Shown here: one piece after another, positions 16,924 through 25,502 of the stretch
Layout: each line of letters starts with the position of its first letter
How positions within the stretch are numbered: the stretch's first letter is position 1
Assembly: GCA_018269005.1 (NCBI GenBank)
Contig: JAFDVK010000032.1
Coordinates: forward strand, 124,001 to 188,000
Direction: 5' to 3'
Length of the DNA: 64,000 nt
From: Acidobacteriota bacterium
GTDB lineage: Bacteria > Acidobacteriota > Blastocatellia > Pyrinomonadales > Pyrinomonadaceae
Notes under the pieces: model-generated
The model's input: the letters and a program-made list of their open reading frames with translations, nothing else
Told to the model about the DNA's origin: nothing
Databases searched by the model: none
Made by a program: the position numbers and the translations under genes

Positions 16924-17008
16924 ACGCTGCACCGCCTGGATGGCCGGCATCGAACACGTCCGCGAAACAATTCCATTCCCAAGGATGCTGTATAGACTGA
17001 AGCCATAG
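16922..17008 (+). pseudogene. Detached duplicate of the asnS 3' end (28 codons plus stop)
   Basis: This 87-bp segment matches asnS 16096-16182 at 78 of 87 positions. All nine differences are silent (for example GAG/GAA, CCC/CCA, CCG/CCA, TAA/TAG), so both copies encode [15 protein letters not shown] followed by [13 protein letters not shown]. It has no start and is not expressed as a protein here. It is probably the original end of asnS displaced by the inserted cassette, or the reverse. Confidence 0.9.
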
Positions 17009-17011
17009 CCA

Positions 17012-17302
17012 ATGGACACCGAAGAGAAGGCATTGTTGGATGAACAAATACGACTTTCTAGGTCGCTGACCACTGGCTTCGCATTCTCGATCGTGTGGCT
17101 AGGCGGAATCGGCTCTCTTATAGCCTTAGCGATCGGGATCAAGGCTTTGATCCAGATCTCAAGGTCGGGAAAGAAGCTCAGCGGGTCGGGCCTAGCTTGG
17201 TGGTGCGTCGTCGTTGGCGGAATCGGTGTTGTTGTGCTTCCCTGGTATGGCATCAATAACTTGTTTCCGGTTTCCGGTGTGATTCGGTTATCATTCTCTT
17301 GA
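17012..17302 (+). CDS. Small membrane protein, DUF4190-like
   Basis: A 96-residue protein with two hydrophobic segments (AFSIVWLGGIGSLIALAIGI and LAWWCVVVGGIGVVVLPWYG) joined by a basic loop (KALIQISRSGKKLSGSG), the layout of DUF4190-type proteins. Function unknown. It starts three bases after the displaced asnS end, suggesting that it directly followed asnS before the insertion. Confidence 0.65.
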   Translation: MDTEEKALLDEQIRLSRSLTTGFAFSIVWLGGIGSLIALAIGIKALIQISRSGKKLSGSGLAWWCVVVGGIGVVVLPWYGINNLFPVSGVIRLSFS

Positions 17303-17327
17303 ATTTCAAACAACGAGGAATATTTCG

Positions 17328-18581
17328 ATGAGATATTTGGTCTGCCGCCCAAAGATCGCGGTGCTGCTGTTGGTGATTGGGCTGTTGGCTTCCGGTGCGT
17401 TCGCGCAAAGACGCATCCGAGACCTCAAGCCGACGGTCATCTTGATCTCGCTTGATGGGTTTCGCTCGGACTACGTTGATAAGTACGGTCCGCCGACCTT
17501 GAAGAGCCTTGCACGCACAGGCGTACGGGCGAAATGGATGATACCGTCGTTCCCTACCAAGACCTTCCCGAACCACTACACGCTCGTTACCGGCCTCTAC
17601 CCCGAACATCACGGTATCGTTGAGAATAATGTTTATGACTTCGGCACTGTGTTCTCGATGTCGAAACTCGCGGAGGTCGAGAACCCGCGTTGGTGGCTCG
17701 GCGAGCCTATATGGGTTACCGCAGAAAGGCAAGGCCAGCACACGGGCGCATACTTTTTCCCGGCAACCGCGACGCCCATCGAGGGAATTCTTCCCGAACA
17801 CTACCGGCGGTATAACGGCAGGGTGCCCAATGATCTGCGTGTTGACACGCTTCTTTCGTGGCTCGACGTTCCGCAAAAAGAACGACCGACATTCCTGACC
17901 CTCTATTTTTCGGACACAGACGACGCAGGCCACGAGTTTGGTCCGGACTCAGAAGAAACGAAATATGCCGTTTGGAACGTTGACCGGAACATCGGAAGGC
18001 TTGTTGAGGGGCTAAGGAAACGCGGGATAGACCGCCAGGTCAACGTGATAATCGTCTCCGACCACGGGATGGCCGCTGTCGATCCGCGAAATGCGGTCTT
18101 CCTAGACGACCACTTCAACTTCGATCTCGCGGACAAGATCCTTTGGACGAATGAGATCGTCCAGATATTTCCGAAGGCGGGCAACCTCGACGCGATCTAT
18201 TCGAAGATCAAGGACATCGATCATACAACGTGCTGGAAGAAGCAGGACATTCCGGCAAGGCTCCATTATAATGATGGACCGCGAGTCGCACCGATCGTCT
18301 GCTCTTCCGAGGAGGGATGGTTGACCACCAGCCACGCACGTTATAAGTCATGGAACGACGGCCAGGACGAACCTTTCCGTACTCGAGGAGCACATGGCTA
18401 CGACAATAAGTATGCTTCTATGAGGGCGACGTTCATTGCAAACGGGCCGGCGTTCAAACGCGGCTATGTCGCCGAGCCTTTTGCGAATGTCGAGGTCTAT
18501 AACGTTATGTGCAAGATCCTCGCCCTAAAGCCCGCAGCCAACGACGGCGATCTAAAACACGTCCGCGGAATGTTAAGGTGA
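17328..18581 (+). CDS. Ectonucleotide pyrophosphatase/phosphodiesterase (NPP-type)
   Basis: A 417-residue secreted enzyme of the alkaline phosphatase superfamily. The signal peptide (IAVLLLVIGLLASGAFAQ) is followed by the metal-binding ILISLDGFRSDY (Asp ~43) and the threonine nucleophile motif SFPTKTFPNHYTLVTG (Thr ~79). Further metal ligands lie in FSDTDDAGHEFG, IIVSDHGMA and THGAHGYDN-like sequence (here RGAHGYDN). NPPs hydrolyse nucleotide or lipid phosphodiesters outside the cytoplasm; the substrate is not evident. A terminator-like hairpin follows. Confidence 0.9.
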   Translation: MRYLVCRPKIAVLLLVIGLLASGAFAQRRIRDLKPTVILISLDGFRSDYVDKYGPPTLKSLARTGVRAKWMIPSFPTKTFPNHYTLVTGLYPEHHGIVENNVYDFGTVFSMSKLAEVENPRWWLGEPIWVTAERQGQHTGAYFFPATATPIEGILPEHYRRYNGRVPNDLRVDTLLSWLDVPQKERPTFLTLYFSDTDDAGHEFGPDSEETKYAVWNVDRNIGRLVEGLRKRGIDRQVNVIIVSDHGMAAVDPRNAVFLDDHFNFDLADKILWTNEIVQIFPKAGNLDAIYSKIKDIDHTTCWKKQDIPARLHYNDGPRVAPIVCSSEEGWLTTSHARYKSWNDGQDEPFRTRGAHGYDNKYASMRATFIANGPAFKRGYVAEPFANVEVYNVMCKILALKPAANDGDLKHVRGMLR

Positions 18582-18611
18582 GTTTGGCCGCAAATGCCGA
18601 AGGGCAAAACT

Positions 18612-18644
18612 TGAGGCTCGATTTCGCGATGAGATCGAGCCTCA
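18612..18644 (+). terminator. Bidirectional terminator-like hairpin
   Basis: An 11-bp perfect stem (TGAGGCTCGAT / ATCGAGCCTCA) with an 11-nt loop lies between the convergent NPP and lipoprotein genes. U-tracts are weak (AAAAC on one side, TCTTAATAC on the other). Confidence 0.6.
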
Positions 18645-18653
18645 TCTTAATAC

Positions 18654-19424
18654 TTACTTCTTCTTTGCGACCTCTGTGCCGAAGCTTTTTGACGTTTGGC
18701 CGCCCCATTTTCCTTCAAGGGTGCCGTCAGCCTTGACCTCATAAGAGACAAAAGAACATTGCGGTCCGCCGATACCGACGCTCACGGTATCGCCCTGGTG
18801 AATGCCGAAGCCCTTGAGGACCGAACCCGTGTTCCATTCGAACTTATATCCATCGCCGTCTTTTGCGACCTTCAACGTTCCATTGTAGGATTGGCCATCG
18901 GTATTTTTGCCCGAGATGGCATATTCTCCGTCAAGGTCGGTTCCCGTTGTGCGCTTTGCCGTCTCGCCTTCGGACTCGTTCACGCCCCAATAACCGGCTT
19001 TTCCGTCCAGATCGCCATTCGACAAGATCCTATAGAGGACGACCCCGCAGCCCGTGCCGTTCGTCCCTTCCGTAAAGGCGACCGCAACCTTGTTGCCCGT
19101 CATGACACCGACGCCATCCGAGCTTTTGCCGCCGCTTAGCCAAGAGAATTGATAAACATCATCGCGCGGTGTGATCGTTAGGCTGCCCTCGTATCGGCCT
19201 TGACCATCGACATTCGAGCCCGTGACCGTATAGCTGCCCCCGATCGAGGGTTTGACCTCTTTTGCCGCAGGATCCTGTGCCGCAGGTGTGCCGTTGTTTT
19301 TCTCAGGGGCAGGTTTCGCGGTTGCGTTATCCGCGTTTTTTGATCCTAGAGCGCCACATGCCGCAAGGGCAAAGGTGATAAGTATCACCGTTGAAAAAAG
19401 TAAAAAGTTCTTTAGTTTGTTCAC
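18654..19424 (-). CDS. Lipoprotein with two tandem repeats
   Basis: A 256-residue protein with a lipoprotein signal ending in LAAC (Cys ~22), then an Ala/Pro/Asn linker and two similar ~85-residue beta-rich units. The first starts GGSYTVTGSNVDGQGRYEG, the second DGEYAISGKNTDGQSYNG. Each continues with a Y-x-F-x-W core (YQFSWLSGG, YKFEWNTGS) and ends in a DG(D/T)L(D/E)GK motif. The units appear to be an internal duplication. Function unknown; probably outer-membrane-anchored in the periplasm. Confidence 0.8.
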   Translation of the reverse strand: MNKLKNFLLFSTVILITFALAACGALGSKNADNATAKPAPEKNNGTPAAQDPAAKEVKPSIGGSYTVTGSNVDGQGRYEGSLTITPRDDVYQFSWLSGGKSSDGVGVMTGNKVAVAFTEGTNGTGCGVVLYRILSNGDLDGKAGYWGVNESEGETAKRTTGTDLDGEYAISGKNTDGQSYNGTLKVAKDGDGYKFEWNTGSVLKGFGIHQGDTVSVGIGGPQCSFVSYEVKADGTLEGKWGGQTSKSFGTEVAKKK

Positions 19425-19531
19425 AAAAGTCCTCCAGTTCTTGTAGTAATAGAATCGAACAAATAGTAAGAAATCTTTGACGTACAGGCTACTTCCGGAA
19501 TGCGATTTTCTATTGCCATCTGCGATTTACG

Positions 19532-20422
19532 CTATCTGTCCGCTGTCAGCGTGAGTTCGGCGATCTCCGGCGGGACGAGGAAGCGAAACGGCAGGATGCT
19601 CTCACCGATGCCGGATGTTACGAACATTTGTACGCCGTTTTGCTTGATCAGCCCTCGCGTGTACTTCTGACCGTAGCTCGACGAAACGATCGGTGCCCCG
19701 AGTATCGGGAAACGTACCTGTCCGCCATGCGTATGTCCCGCGAGGATCAGCGAGAGATCCTTTGAGATAAGGTAATCGCCTGTGATCACCTCAAGAATAT
19801 CCGGGCTGTGTTCGAGTGCGACTACCGGGCCTTGACCTTCTGTCGGTGCGAGCGCCCGTTTCGCGTTGTCGGAAAAGACCTTCCAATAGGTCAGCTGCAT
19901 ATGATCCGGCAAACCGATCACGCGAAAGCGCGCTCCGTTCGCTGTCGTGACAGGAACGACCGTATTATCCAAGACAGTTATCCCCACACGCGGAAATTCC
20001 TTCTTGATGCAGCTTGGACATGTGAAACCATCGTGATTGCCGAGCACGGCGAGCACGCCGTCCGGAGCGGAAAGTCCGGCGAGGCCATCCGCGATCTCAG
20101 ATATTGGCATCCGCAATTCGGTGTCATTTTTCTCTGAGACGTAGTCGCCTAAAAGAACGATCAGGTTCGGCTTCAGTGCATTTGTTTCTGCGACAATGCG
20201 CCGCAACTTCGCGTCATCGACGCCGTTCGAGCCCGCGTGAATGTCGCCGATCGCCACGATCTTGTAACCGTCGAGAGCTTTCGGCCAGCCTTTCGGTTCG
20301 ATCGTCTGCGTCGTGATCACGAGCCGATGCGGTTCAATAAAATAGCCGTACGCGACGCATAAAGCCGCCGACACTACAAGGAATGCTGCCAACAAGATGA
20401 GATTTTTAGGGGATAGTTTCAA
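19532..20422 (-). CDS. Membrane-anchored metallophosphoesterase (YkuE-like)
   Basis: A calcineurin-like phosphoesterase with an N-terminal membrane anchor (NLILLAAFLVVSAALCVAYG). The metal-binding motifs are in order: IVAIGDIHAG, VLLGDYVS, VLGNHDG, ALEHSPD (the H-containing strand) and LAGHTHGGQ. The substrate is unknown; YkuE-like enzymes often act on lipid-linked or nucleotide phosphates at the membrane. The frame is open up to an ATG at 20524, but that extension runs through a REP-like hairpin (20442-20519). The TTG at 20422, just before the anchor, is preferred, with modest confidence. Confidence 0.85.
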   Translation of the reverse strand: MKLSPKNLILLAAFLVVSAALCVAYGYFIEPHRLVITTQTIEPKGWPKALDGYKIVAIGDIHAGSNGVDDAKLRRIVAETNALKPNLIVLLGDYVSEKNDTELRMPISEIADGLAGLSAPDGVLAVLGNHDGFTCPSCIKKEFPRVGITVLDNTVVPVTTANGARFRVIGLPDHMQLTYWKVFSDNAKRALAPTEGQGPVVALEHSPDILEVITGDYLISKDLSLILAGHTHGGQVRFPILGAPIVSSSYGQKYTRGLIKQNGVQMFVTSGIGESILPFRFLVPPEIAELTLTADR

Positions 20423-20441
20423 GATGTAGTTAGGGGCGATT

Positions 20442-20519
20442 GGCGGAAACACGACCAGTAGGGAGTGTGTTAAGGCACCGAACGAAAACCACACCCGCGC
20501 TACCGCTTGGGTTTCCGCC
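20442..20519 (+). repeat. REP-like 78-bp hairpin element
   Basis: Perfect 9-bp terminal inverted repeats (GGCGGAAAC / GTTTCCGCC) enclose longer imperfect arms. One arm contains CGCGCTACCGCTTGGG, similar to the CGCTATCGCTC core of the hairpin at 2766-2846. It separates the UbiD-like gene from the metallophosphoesterase gene. Confidence 0.65.
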
Positions 20520-20535
20520 TCCATCGCTGATCAGT

Positions 20536-22287
20536 TTAGAAATATTCACTCCAACGTTCGTCCACCAGCTTCACCGTGTCGGGATGCGGTTCGACCTCTT
20601 TCGGATACCACGGCTTCATACGGGCGTCGATCACACACGGCGCGGAATACGAGATGTGGTTGCTCTCAAGGCTTGTGCTTGCGGAGAAAATGTCGCGTGC
20701 AGGGTCAAACCGCGTCCACGTCGCCCAAAGGAATTTCTCGGCCGATCTCGCGTACTCGATCCGGTCGTGGAGAACGATCATTTGCCATTCGGCGAACCGC
20801 GGATCGACAGCGACCTTCTTTGCCAGGTCCGCATCATTCTCGAAACTCTCGCCTTCGACGACGAGACATCCGCGGCAGAAGGGCTCGGCGGCACGTATGT
20901 TCGGCGGCAGTTCACCGCGAAACTCCTCAGGCAGGTCGCGCTTTTTTTCGCCCAATCCCATCAAGATCGCCTTGCTCCCGTGGTTGATCTTCCCGCTCGC
21001 GTAATCGAGCGTGTCGAACGCCGTCCGCGAAAAAATGTGAAGGTCGCTACGCCAATCTACGCGTTCGAGGATGTGTTCGAACAAGCTCTTGAAATCTCGC
21101 AGATCCTGCGGCGTGTCGGTCAACAGCAGGAACTTCGTGAGCGTCAGCTGCCCCTCGCCTAGAATTCGGAATCCGGCCGAGAGTGCCTCGCGTGAATACC
21201 TGTCTTTTACGACCGCGGCCGCAAGCGAATGGAATCCCGTTTCGCCGTAGCTCCAAAGATCATTCACAGCTTGCATCACGAGCGGAAAGAGCGGCGAGAG
21301 AAGTTCCTGCAGATAGTCGCCGATGAAGAAATCTTCCTGTCGCGGTTTGCCGACGACGGTCGCCGTCGCGATCGCGTCTTTACGATGAAAGACTGCATCC
21401 GCGTGAAAGACCGGATAATCATGAGTGAGCGAATAATATCCGTAATGGTCGCCGAACGGGCCTTCCGGGCGTCGCTCTCGCGGCGGCACATGCCCGACGA
21501 AGGCAAAGTCGGCTTCGGCGATCAGTTTGCGATGAACATTACCGAGCGGATCCTTCACGGCCGCGATCTTTTGGCCGACAAGGAGCGACGCGAGCATCAA
21601 TTCCGAAATACCTTCGGGCAAAGGCGCGATCGCCGAGAGTATCAAAGCGGGCGGCCCGCCGTTAAAAACTGTTACAGGCAGCGACTCGCCGCGTTGCTCC
21701 GCCTCGTAGTAATGAAAACCGCCGCCCTTGCCGATCTGCCAGTGCATACCGGTCGTCGTTGCGTCATAACGCTGCATCCGGTAGATGCCGAGATTCGGTT
21801 TGCCGGTCGTCGGGCTTTCGGTGTAAACGAGCGGAAGCGTGAAGAAATGTCCGCCATCCTCAGGCCAAAGCTGCAGCAGCGGGATCTCATCGAGATTCGG
21901 TTTATCTTGCCGAAGGTCGATGACCGCTCCACGGCTCTGCATTTTGGCTCCAAGCTTGAGCCCCGCGAGCCCAAGATCGCGAAATCCCCAAAGCTTCGAA
22001 AGGCTTGGAGGGACGAGAGCTTCGGCGGCCTCGACCGCGCGCTTTACTACCTCGAGCGGACGCGGGCCGAACGCGAGTTCGATGCGGCGGACAGTCCCGA
22101 AGAGGTTCGTTGCAAGTGGAAATTTCGAACCCTTGACGTTCGTAAAGAGCAATGCCTTTCCGCCTTCATCGATCACCCTTCGATGGATCTCCGCTATCTC
22201 AAGATACGGATCGACCTCCGCCGAGATCTCGATCATTTCGTTCTCGCGTCGAAGCGCGTCGATAAAGGAACGGAGGTTCCGGTGCAT
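20536..22287 (-). CDS. UbiD-family (de)carboxylase
   Basis: A ~583-residue UbiD-like enzyme, normal length for the family. UbiD enzymes use prenylated FMN made by UbiX and reversibly decarboxylate aromatic or alpha,beta-unsaturated acids. Visible features are IYRMQRYDATTTGMHWQIGK, REGP-like RRPEGPFGDHYGYYS (carrying the catalytic Glu/Arg region) and HADAVFHRKDAIATATVVGK. MHRNLRSFIDALR at 22287 is chosen as the start because it matches the usual family opening; ten codons further up there is another ATG. Menaquinone synthesis (MqnP-type) or aromatic degradation are both possible. Confidence 0.88.
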   Translation of the reverse strand: MHRNLRSFIDALRRENEMIEISAEVDPYLEIAEIHRRVIDEGGKALLFTNVKGSKFPLATNLFGTVRRIELAFGPRPLEVVKRAVEAAEALVPPSLSKLWGFRDLGLAGLKLGAKMQSRGAVIDLRQDKPNLDEIPLLQLWPEDGGHFFTLPLVYTESPTTGKPNLGIYRMQRYDATTTGMHWQIGKGGGFHYYEAEQRGESLPVTVFNGGPPALILSAIAPLPEGISELMLASLLVGQKIAAVKDPLGNVHRKLIAEADFAFVGHVPPRERRPEGPFGDHYGYYSLTHDYPVFHADAVFHRKDAIATATVVGKPRQEDFFIGDYLQELLSPLFPLVMQAVNDLWSYGETGFHSLAAAVVKDRYSREALSAGFRILGEGQLTLTKFLLLTDTPQDLRDFKSLFEHILERVDWRSDLHIFSRTAFDTLDYASGKINHGSKAILMGLGEKKRDLPEEFRGELPPNIRAAEPFCRGCLVVEGESFENDADLAKKVAVDPRFAEWQMIVLHDRIEYARSAEKFLWATWTRFDPARDIFSASTSLESNHISYSAPCVIDARMKPWYPKEVEPHPDTVKLVDERWSEYF

Positions 22288-22299
22288 ATTAGAGGAAGT

Positions 22300-22377
22300 G
22301 CCCACGAAAAACACGAAAAGTACGAAAAAGGGAAATAGAAATGATCGACCTCGCGGATTTTAGCGTGTTTCGTGGGC
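22300..22377 (+). repeat. Inverted repeat with CACGAAAA-type simple repeats
   Basis: GCCCACGAAAAACACG (22300-22315) pairs with CGTGTTTCGTGGGC (22364-22377) across an A-rich interior made of repeated ACGAAAA units. It lies between the UbiD-like gene and the hydroxybutyryl-CoA dehydrogenase gene and could be a terminator or a degenerate repeat. Confidence 0.6.
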
Positions 22378-22388
22378 TGCCTAATCGC

Positions 22389-23240
22389 TTATTGTGCGTA
22401 GTCGTAGAAGCCTTTGCCGCTTTTGCGGCCGAGCCATCCGGCATCAACGTACTTCTTCAGAAGCGGGCAAGGGCGATATTTCGGATCGCCTAGGCCTTCA
22501 TGTAATACATTAAGTATCGCTAGGCAAACATCTAAGCCAATGAAGTCTGCGAGCGTGAGCGGACCCATCGGATGGTTCATTCCAAGCTTCATTATCTCGT
22601 CGATCGCCTCCTTGGTGGCAACGCCTTCGTGAAGTGCGAAAACGGCCTCGTTGATCATCGGCATCAGCACCCGATTCGAGACGAATCCCGGATAATCGTT
22701 GCATTCGACGGGAACCTTGCCGAGGCTCTCCGAGATCGCCTTGACCGCCGCATATGTAGCATCACTGGTCGCGATACCGCGGATGACCTCGACCAGCTTC
22801 ATCAACGGCACGGGATTGAAGAAGTGCATTCCGATCACTTTGTCGGGGCGTTTCGTAACGGCGGCGATCTTTGTGATCGAGATCGAAGATGTGTTGCTCG
22901 AAAGGATCGCATCTGCCGGGCAGATCGAATCCAACTTTTCGAAGATCTGTTTCTTAATGTCGAAATTTTCGGTTGCGGCCTCGACGATCAGCGAACATCC
23001 TTTAAGACCGTCAAGCTCAGTATTTGTTCGGATGCGGCCGAGAACTTCCGCCTTTTGCTGCTCGGTCATCGTCTCCTTCTTGACGAAGCGATCGAGGCTC
23101 TTTGAGATATTCGCTAGCCCGCGTTCTACGAACTCGGCCTTCACATCACACATAACGACGTCGAAGCCTGCCGCTGCTGCCGTCTGTGCGATGCCGTTTC
23201 CCATTGTTCCGGCGCCGATCACGCCGATAGTCTCACTCAT
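22389..23240 (-). CDS. hbd: 3-hydroxybutyryl-CoA dehydrogenase
   Basis: A 283-residue NAD(P)-dependent dehydrogenase, normal length. The Rossmann motif [15 protein letters not shown] opens the protein. The catalytic His region is [19 protein letters not shown] with SSNTSSISI before it, and the C-terminal helical domain has [17 protein letters not shown] and [13 protein letters not shown]. It interconverts acetoacetyl-CoA and 3-hydroxybutyryl-CoA. The thiolase that makes acetoacetyl-CoA is encoded about 600 bp upstream on the same strand, separated by a small membrane protein gene. Confidence 0.93.
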   Translation of the reverse strand: MSETIGVIGAGTMGNGIAQTAAAAGFDVVMCDVKAEFVERGLANISKSLDRFVKKETMTEQQKAEVLGRIRTNTELDGLKGCSLIVEAATENFDIKKQIFEKLDSICPADAILSSNTSSISITKIAAVTKRPDKVIGMHFFNPVPLMKLVEVIRGIATSDATYAAVKAISESLGKVPVECNDYPGFVSNRVLMPMINEAVFALHEGVATKEAIDEIMKLGMNHPMGPLTLADFIGLDVCLAILNVLHEGLGDPKYRPCPLLKKYVDAGWLGRKSGKGFYDYAQ

Positions 23241-23328
23241 TTTTTCTAAAAGTCCTTTGGGTAAAATTTTGTATTGCTATCAAAACAGTGACCGCGCTCG
23301 TGTGCAGTGCCTGCGCGGTCCCATCTAT

Positions 23329-23769
23329 TCATTGCCACGAATTTGGCGGCGGTTGCGGTGGATGGTTTTGAAAAGCTATTTGGTTGCCGCCCTGAAGATA
23401 GAACCACTTTCCAAGATCGCCGAAAAGGAACCAGAGCCCGTAAACACCGACGGCAGTCCCGAGCGGGAATGATAAACAGGCGATTATGCTGCCGATAATT
23501 CCCCACGTCCTCGCCGAAGGTTTTTCGCGTATCATTTTGAGTCCGCCGATGATCTGCGGGAGCGTAAAAACCAGGGCAATACCAACCACAATGGCTACAA
23601 TTAAAACAAAAACGAGACCGACGACGGCACCTTCTCGACCGGCAGCGGCAAACATTGCTCCGCCCATTGCGAGATATATCAGAGCCAAGAAGGCCAGAAT
23701 TACGGCTTGGATCCCGCCGTGCACCATCAAGAAAATGCCTGCCAACTTATTGTGTTCTTTTGGGCTCAT
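23329..23769 (-). CDS. Four-helix membrane protein
   Basis: A 146-residue protein with four hydrophobic segments ([40 protein letters not shown] and two after residue 90) and a Pro/Gln-rich C-terminus ([12 protein letters not shown]). No family is recognised with certainty. It lies between hbd and the thiolase gene on the same strand, but nothing suggests a link to fatty-acid metabolism. Confidence 0.65.
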   Translation of the reverse strand: MSPKEHNKLAGIFLMVHGGIQAVILAFLALIYLAMGGAMFAAAGREGAVVGLVFVLIVAIVVGIALVFTLPQIIGGLKMIREKPSARTWGIIGSIIACLSFPLGTAVGVYGLWFLFGDLGKWFYLQGGNQIAFQNHPPQPPPNSWQ

Positions 23770-23843
23770 AATCTTCTGTGCTCAAAATTTATCTACGATC
23801 TCGCGTTCGGTTTGTTCTTGGAAAGGATCTCCAAAGCGACCAA

Positions 23844-25034
23844 TCAATCGCGTTCGACCGCCATTGCGACGGAGTTTCCGCCGCCGAGACAAAGGGCGGC
23901 GACACCGCGTTTTACGTCACGACGTTTCATCTCGTGCAGAAGTGTCGTCAGCACACGCGAACCTGAATTTCCGATCGCGTGGCCAAGAGCGACCGCACCG
24001 CCGTTGACGTTGACCTTTGCGATATCGAGTCCGAGTTCCTTCATCACGCCGAGGGCCTGCACGGAAAATGCTTCGTTTAGTTCGAAAAGATCGACATCCT
24101 TCATATCCCAACCGGCCTTTGCCAGAACCTTTTTAACGCCTTCGACGGGAGCCATCATAATGAGCTTCGGCTCGATGCCCGAGGTCGCTGATGCGACGAT
24201 TCGTGCTAGAGGTTCTACACCGACCGATGCCGCGTTCTCTCGCGAAGTCACAACCACAGCAGATGCACCATCATTCACACCGGGCGCATTGCCTGCCGTA
24301 ACGGTCCCGCCATCGCGTTTGAATGCCGGCTTGAGCTTACCAAGCGTCTCGACGGTCGTCTCCGGCCTCACCGGTTCATCGTAATCAAGTACGATCGGAT
24401 CGCCTTTCTTCTGTGGGATCTCGATCGGTGCGATCTCATCCTTGAAGCGGCCTGCTTCCTGAGCCTCGGCAGCCTTCCTGTGCGAGCCGAATGCGTATTC
24501 GTCCTGCTCGCCGCGTGTGATCTGATATTTTTCTGCAACGATCTCGCCCGTGTTTCCCATATGCCAGTTCTCGAACGGGCACCAAAGACCGTCGTTTATC
24601 ATCAGGTCAACGACCGTCTGATTCCCCATTCGATAGCCGTCGCGTGCACCCGGCATGGCATAGGGAATGTTCGACATCGATTCCATGCCGCCTGCGACTA
24701 CGTATTCAGAATCGCCCAACAAAACGGCCTGAGCCGCCAACGCAACAGCTCTTAAGCCCGATCCGCAGACCATATTGATCGTGAGTGCGGAAACTTCCGG
24801 TGGAAGTCCGGCCTTCAACGCGGCCTGACGTGCAGGAGCCTGTCCGATGCCTGCCTGAACAACGCAGCCGAGGATGACCTCGTCGATCTTTTCCGGTGCA
24901 ACATTTGCCCGCTCCAAAGCGGCCCGGATCGCATGGGCCGCAAGATCAGGTGCCGAAAAGCCCTGTAAGAGTCCTTGAAATTTACCTGTCGGCGTCCGAG
25001 CCGCACTCAGAATAACTGCCTCATTTTGTGCCAT
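23844..25034 (-). CDS. Acetyl-CoA acetyltransferase (thiolase)
   Basis: A 396-residue thiolase II. The acyl-accepting cysteine is in [16 protein letters not shown], the second conserved part is [19 protein letters not shown] (catalytic His), and the C-terminal cysteine is in [15 protein letters not shown]. It condenses two acetyl-CoA to acetoacetyl-CoA or runs in reverse. With the nearby 3-hydroxybutyryl-CoA dehydrogenase it forms a short-chain acyl-CoA module for fermentation, PHB-type metabolism or beta-oxidation. Confidence 0.93.
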   Translation of the reverse strand: MAQNEAVILSAARTPTGKFQGLLQGFSAPDLAAHAIRAALERANVAPEKIDEVILGCVVQAGIGQAPARQAALKAGLPPEVSALTINMVCGSGLRAVALAAQAVLLGDSEYVVAGGMESMSNIPYAMPGARDGYRMGNQTVVDLMINDGLWCPFENWHMGNTGEIVAEKYQITRGEQDEYAFGSHRKAAEAQEAGRFKDEIAPIEIPQKKGDPIVLDYDEPVRPETTVETLGKLKPAFKRDGGTVTAGNAPGVNDGASAVVVTSRENAASVGVEPLARIVASATSGIEPKLIMMAPVEGVKKVLAKAGWDMKDVDLFELNEAFSVQALGVMKELGLDIAKVNVNGGAVALGHAIGNSGSRVLTTLLHEMKRRDVKRGVAALCLGGGNSVAMAVERD

Positions 25035-25502
25035 TATTTTAATAATTCCCGTTCTCTATTGAAATTGAATACAAGCTTGATTATATCAAAACACCCTGCG
25101 ATTTGCCTCTGGTGCCGACAGCCCGGTACGTTGCGGCCTTTGCGTTTTCAAACCGGAATCTAAACGCAAAGAACGCAAAGGAGACGCAAAGGTCGCAAAG
25201 GAAGAAAGCCACGAATTCACGAATGGAATCTTGAACCTAAAACTCAGCTTGTCAAAAACCAACGGCCGTCTCGACCGTGTTGTCATCATAGCCAAACGCC
25301 GCGATCGTTTGAAGCACAAACCGCACAAAACGTATCAAACCGCACGAAATGTATCAAACCGCACAAAATGTATCAAACCGCACAAAATGTATCAAAGTGC
25401 ACGATTTGCACGATTTGCACAAAATGCACAGAACGCACATGATTCGGATCGGCACCCTGTTCCCATCTGCTGAAGCTGCTTCCTGTGTTAAGTTTGAAAG
25501 GT
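25035..25502 (+). other. Gene-free, repeat-rich intergenic region
   Basis: 468 bp between divergent genes. It holds A-rich degenerate repeats of the type ACGCAAAGG (about 25160-25200), a four-copy 19-bp tandem repeat (25322-25397) and a run of TGCAC(A/G)A-type units up to about 25440. The short open frames here have repetitive, low-complexity translations and are not supported as genes. Promoters for the thiolase and the 25503 gene must lie here, but none is clear. Confidence 0.7.
25322..25397 (+). repeat. 19-bp tandem repeat, four copies
   Basis: Four head-to-tail units of CGCACAAAATGTATCAAAC (25322, 25341, 25360, 25379) differ by one or two bases each. The following bases (TGCACGATTTGCACGATTT) continue a looser TGCAC pattern. 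There are no spacers, so it is not a CRISPR array. Confidence 0.88.

Larger units (their letters stand above)
16183..17008 (+). mobile_element. Candidate insertion at the 3' end of asnS (zeta-toxin cassette plus duplicated asnS end)
   Basis: The 826-bp segment holds a zeta-like ATPase gene, a 64-codon partner and a second copy of the asnS 3' end (16922-17008). The flanking 87-bp direct repeats (16096-16182 and 16922-17008) encode identical residues but differ at nine synonymous sites. The gene beyond (17012) begins three bases after the distal copy's stop. The simplest reading is a cassette that entered the end of asnS and restored it. No integrase, transposase or terminal inverted repeat is present, so the mobility mechanism is unknown. 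Confidence 0.5.

Noticed and set aside
16183..17008. Insertion sequence or transposon at the end of asnS
   Set aside because: There is no transposase, integrase or terminal inverted repeat; only the duplicated asnS end supports an insertion, so it is kept as a candidate cassette and not called an IS.
21229..22338. 369-codon plus-strand frame opposite the UbiD-like gene
   Set aside because: It mirrors a well-conserved enzyme and has an unnatural, Arg/His-rich composition.
25322..25397. Possible CRISPR array
   Set aside because: The four 19-bp units are directly adjacent without spacers, and no cas genes are present.
25231..25473. 80-codon open frame across the tandem repeats
   Set aside because: Its translation just reflects the 19-bp repeat and low-complexity DNA, with no start signals or natural protein composition.
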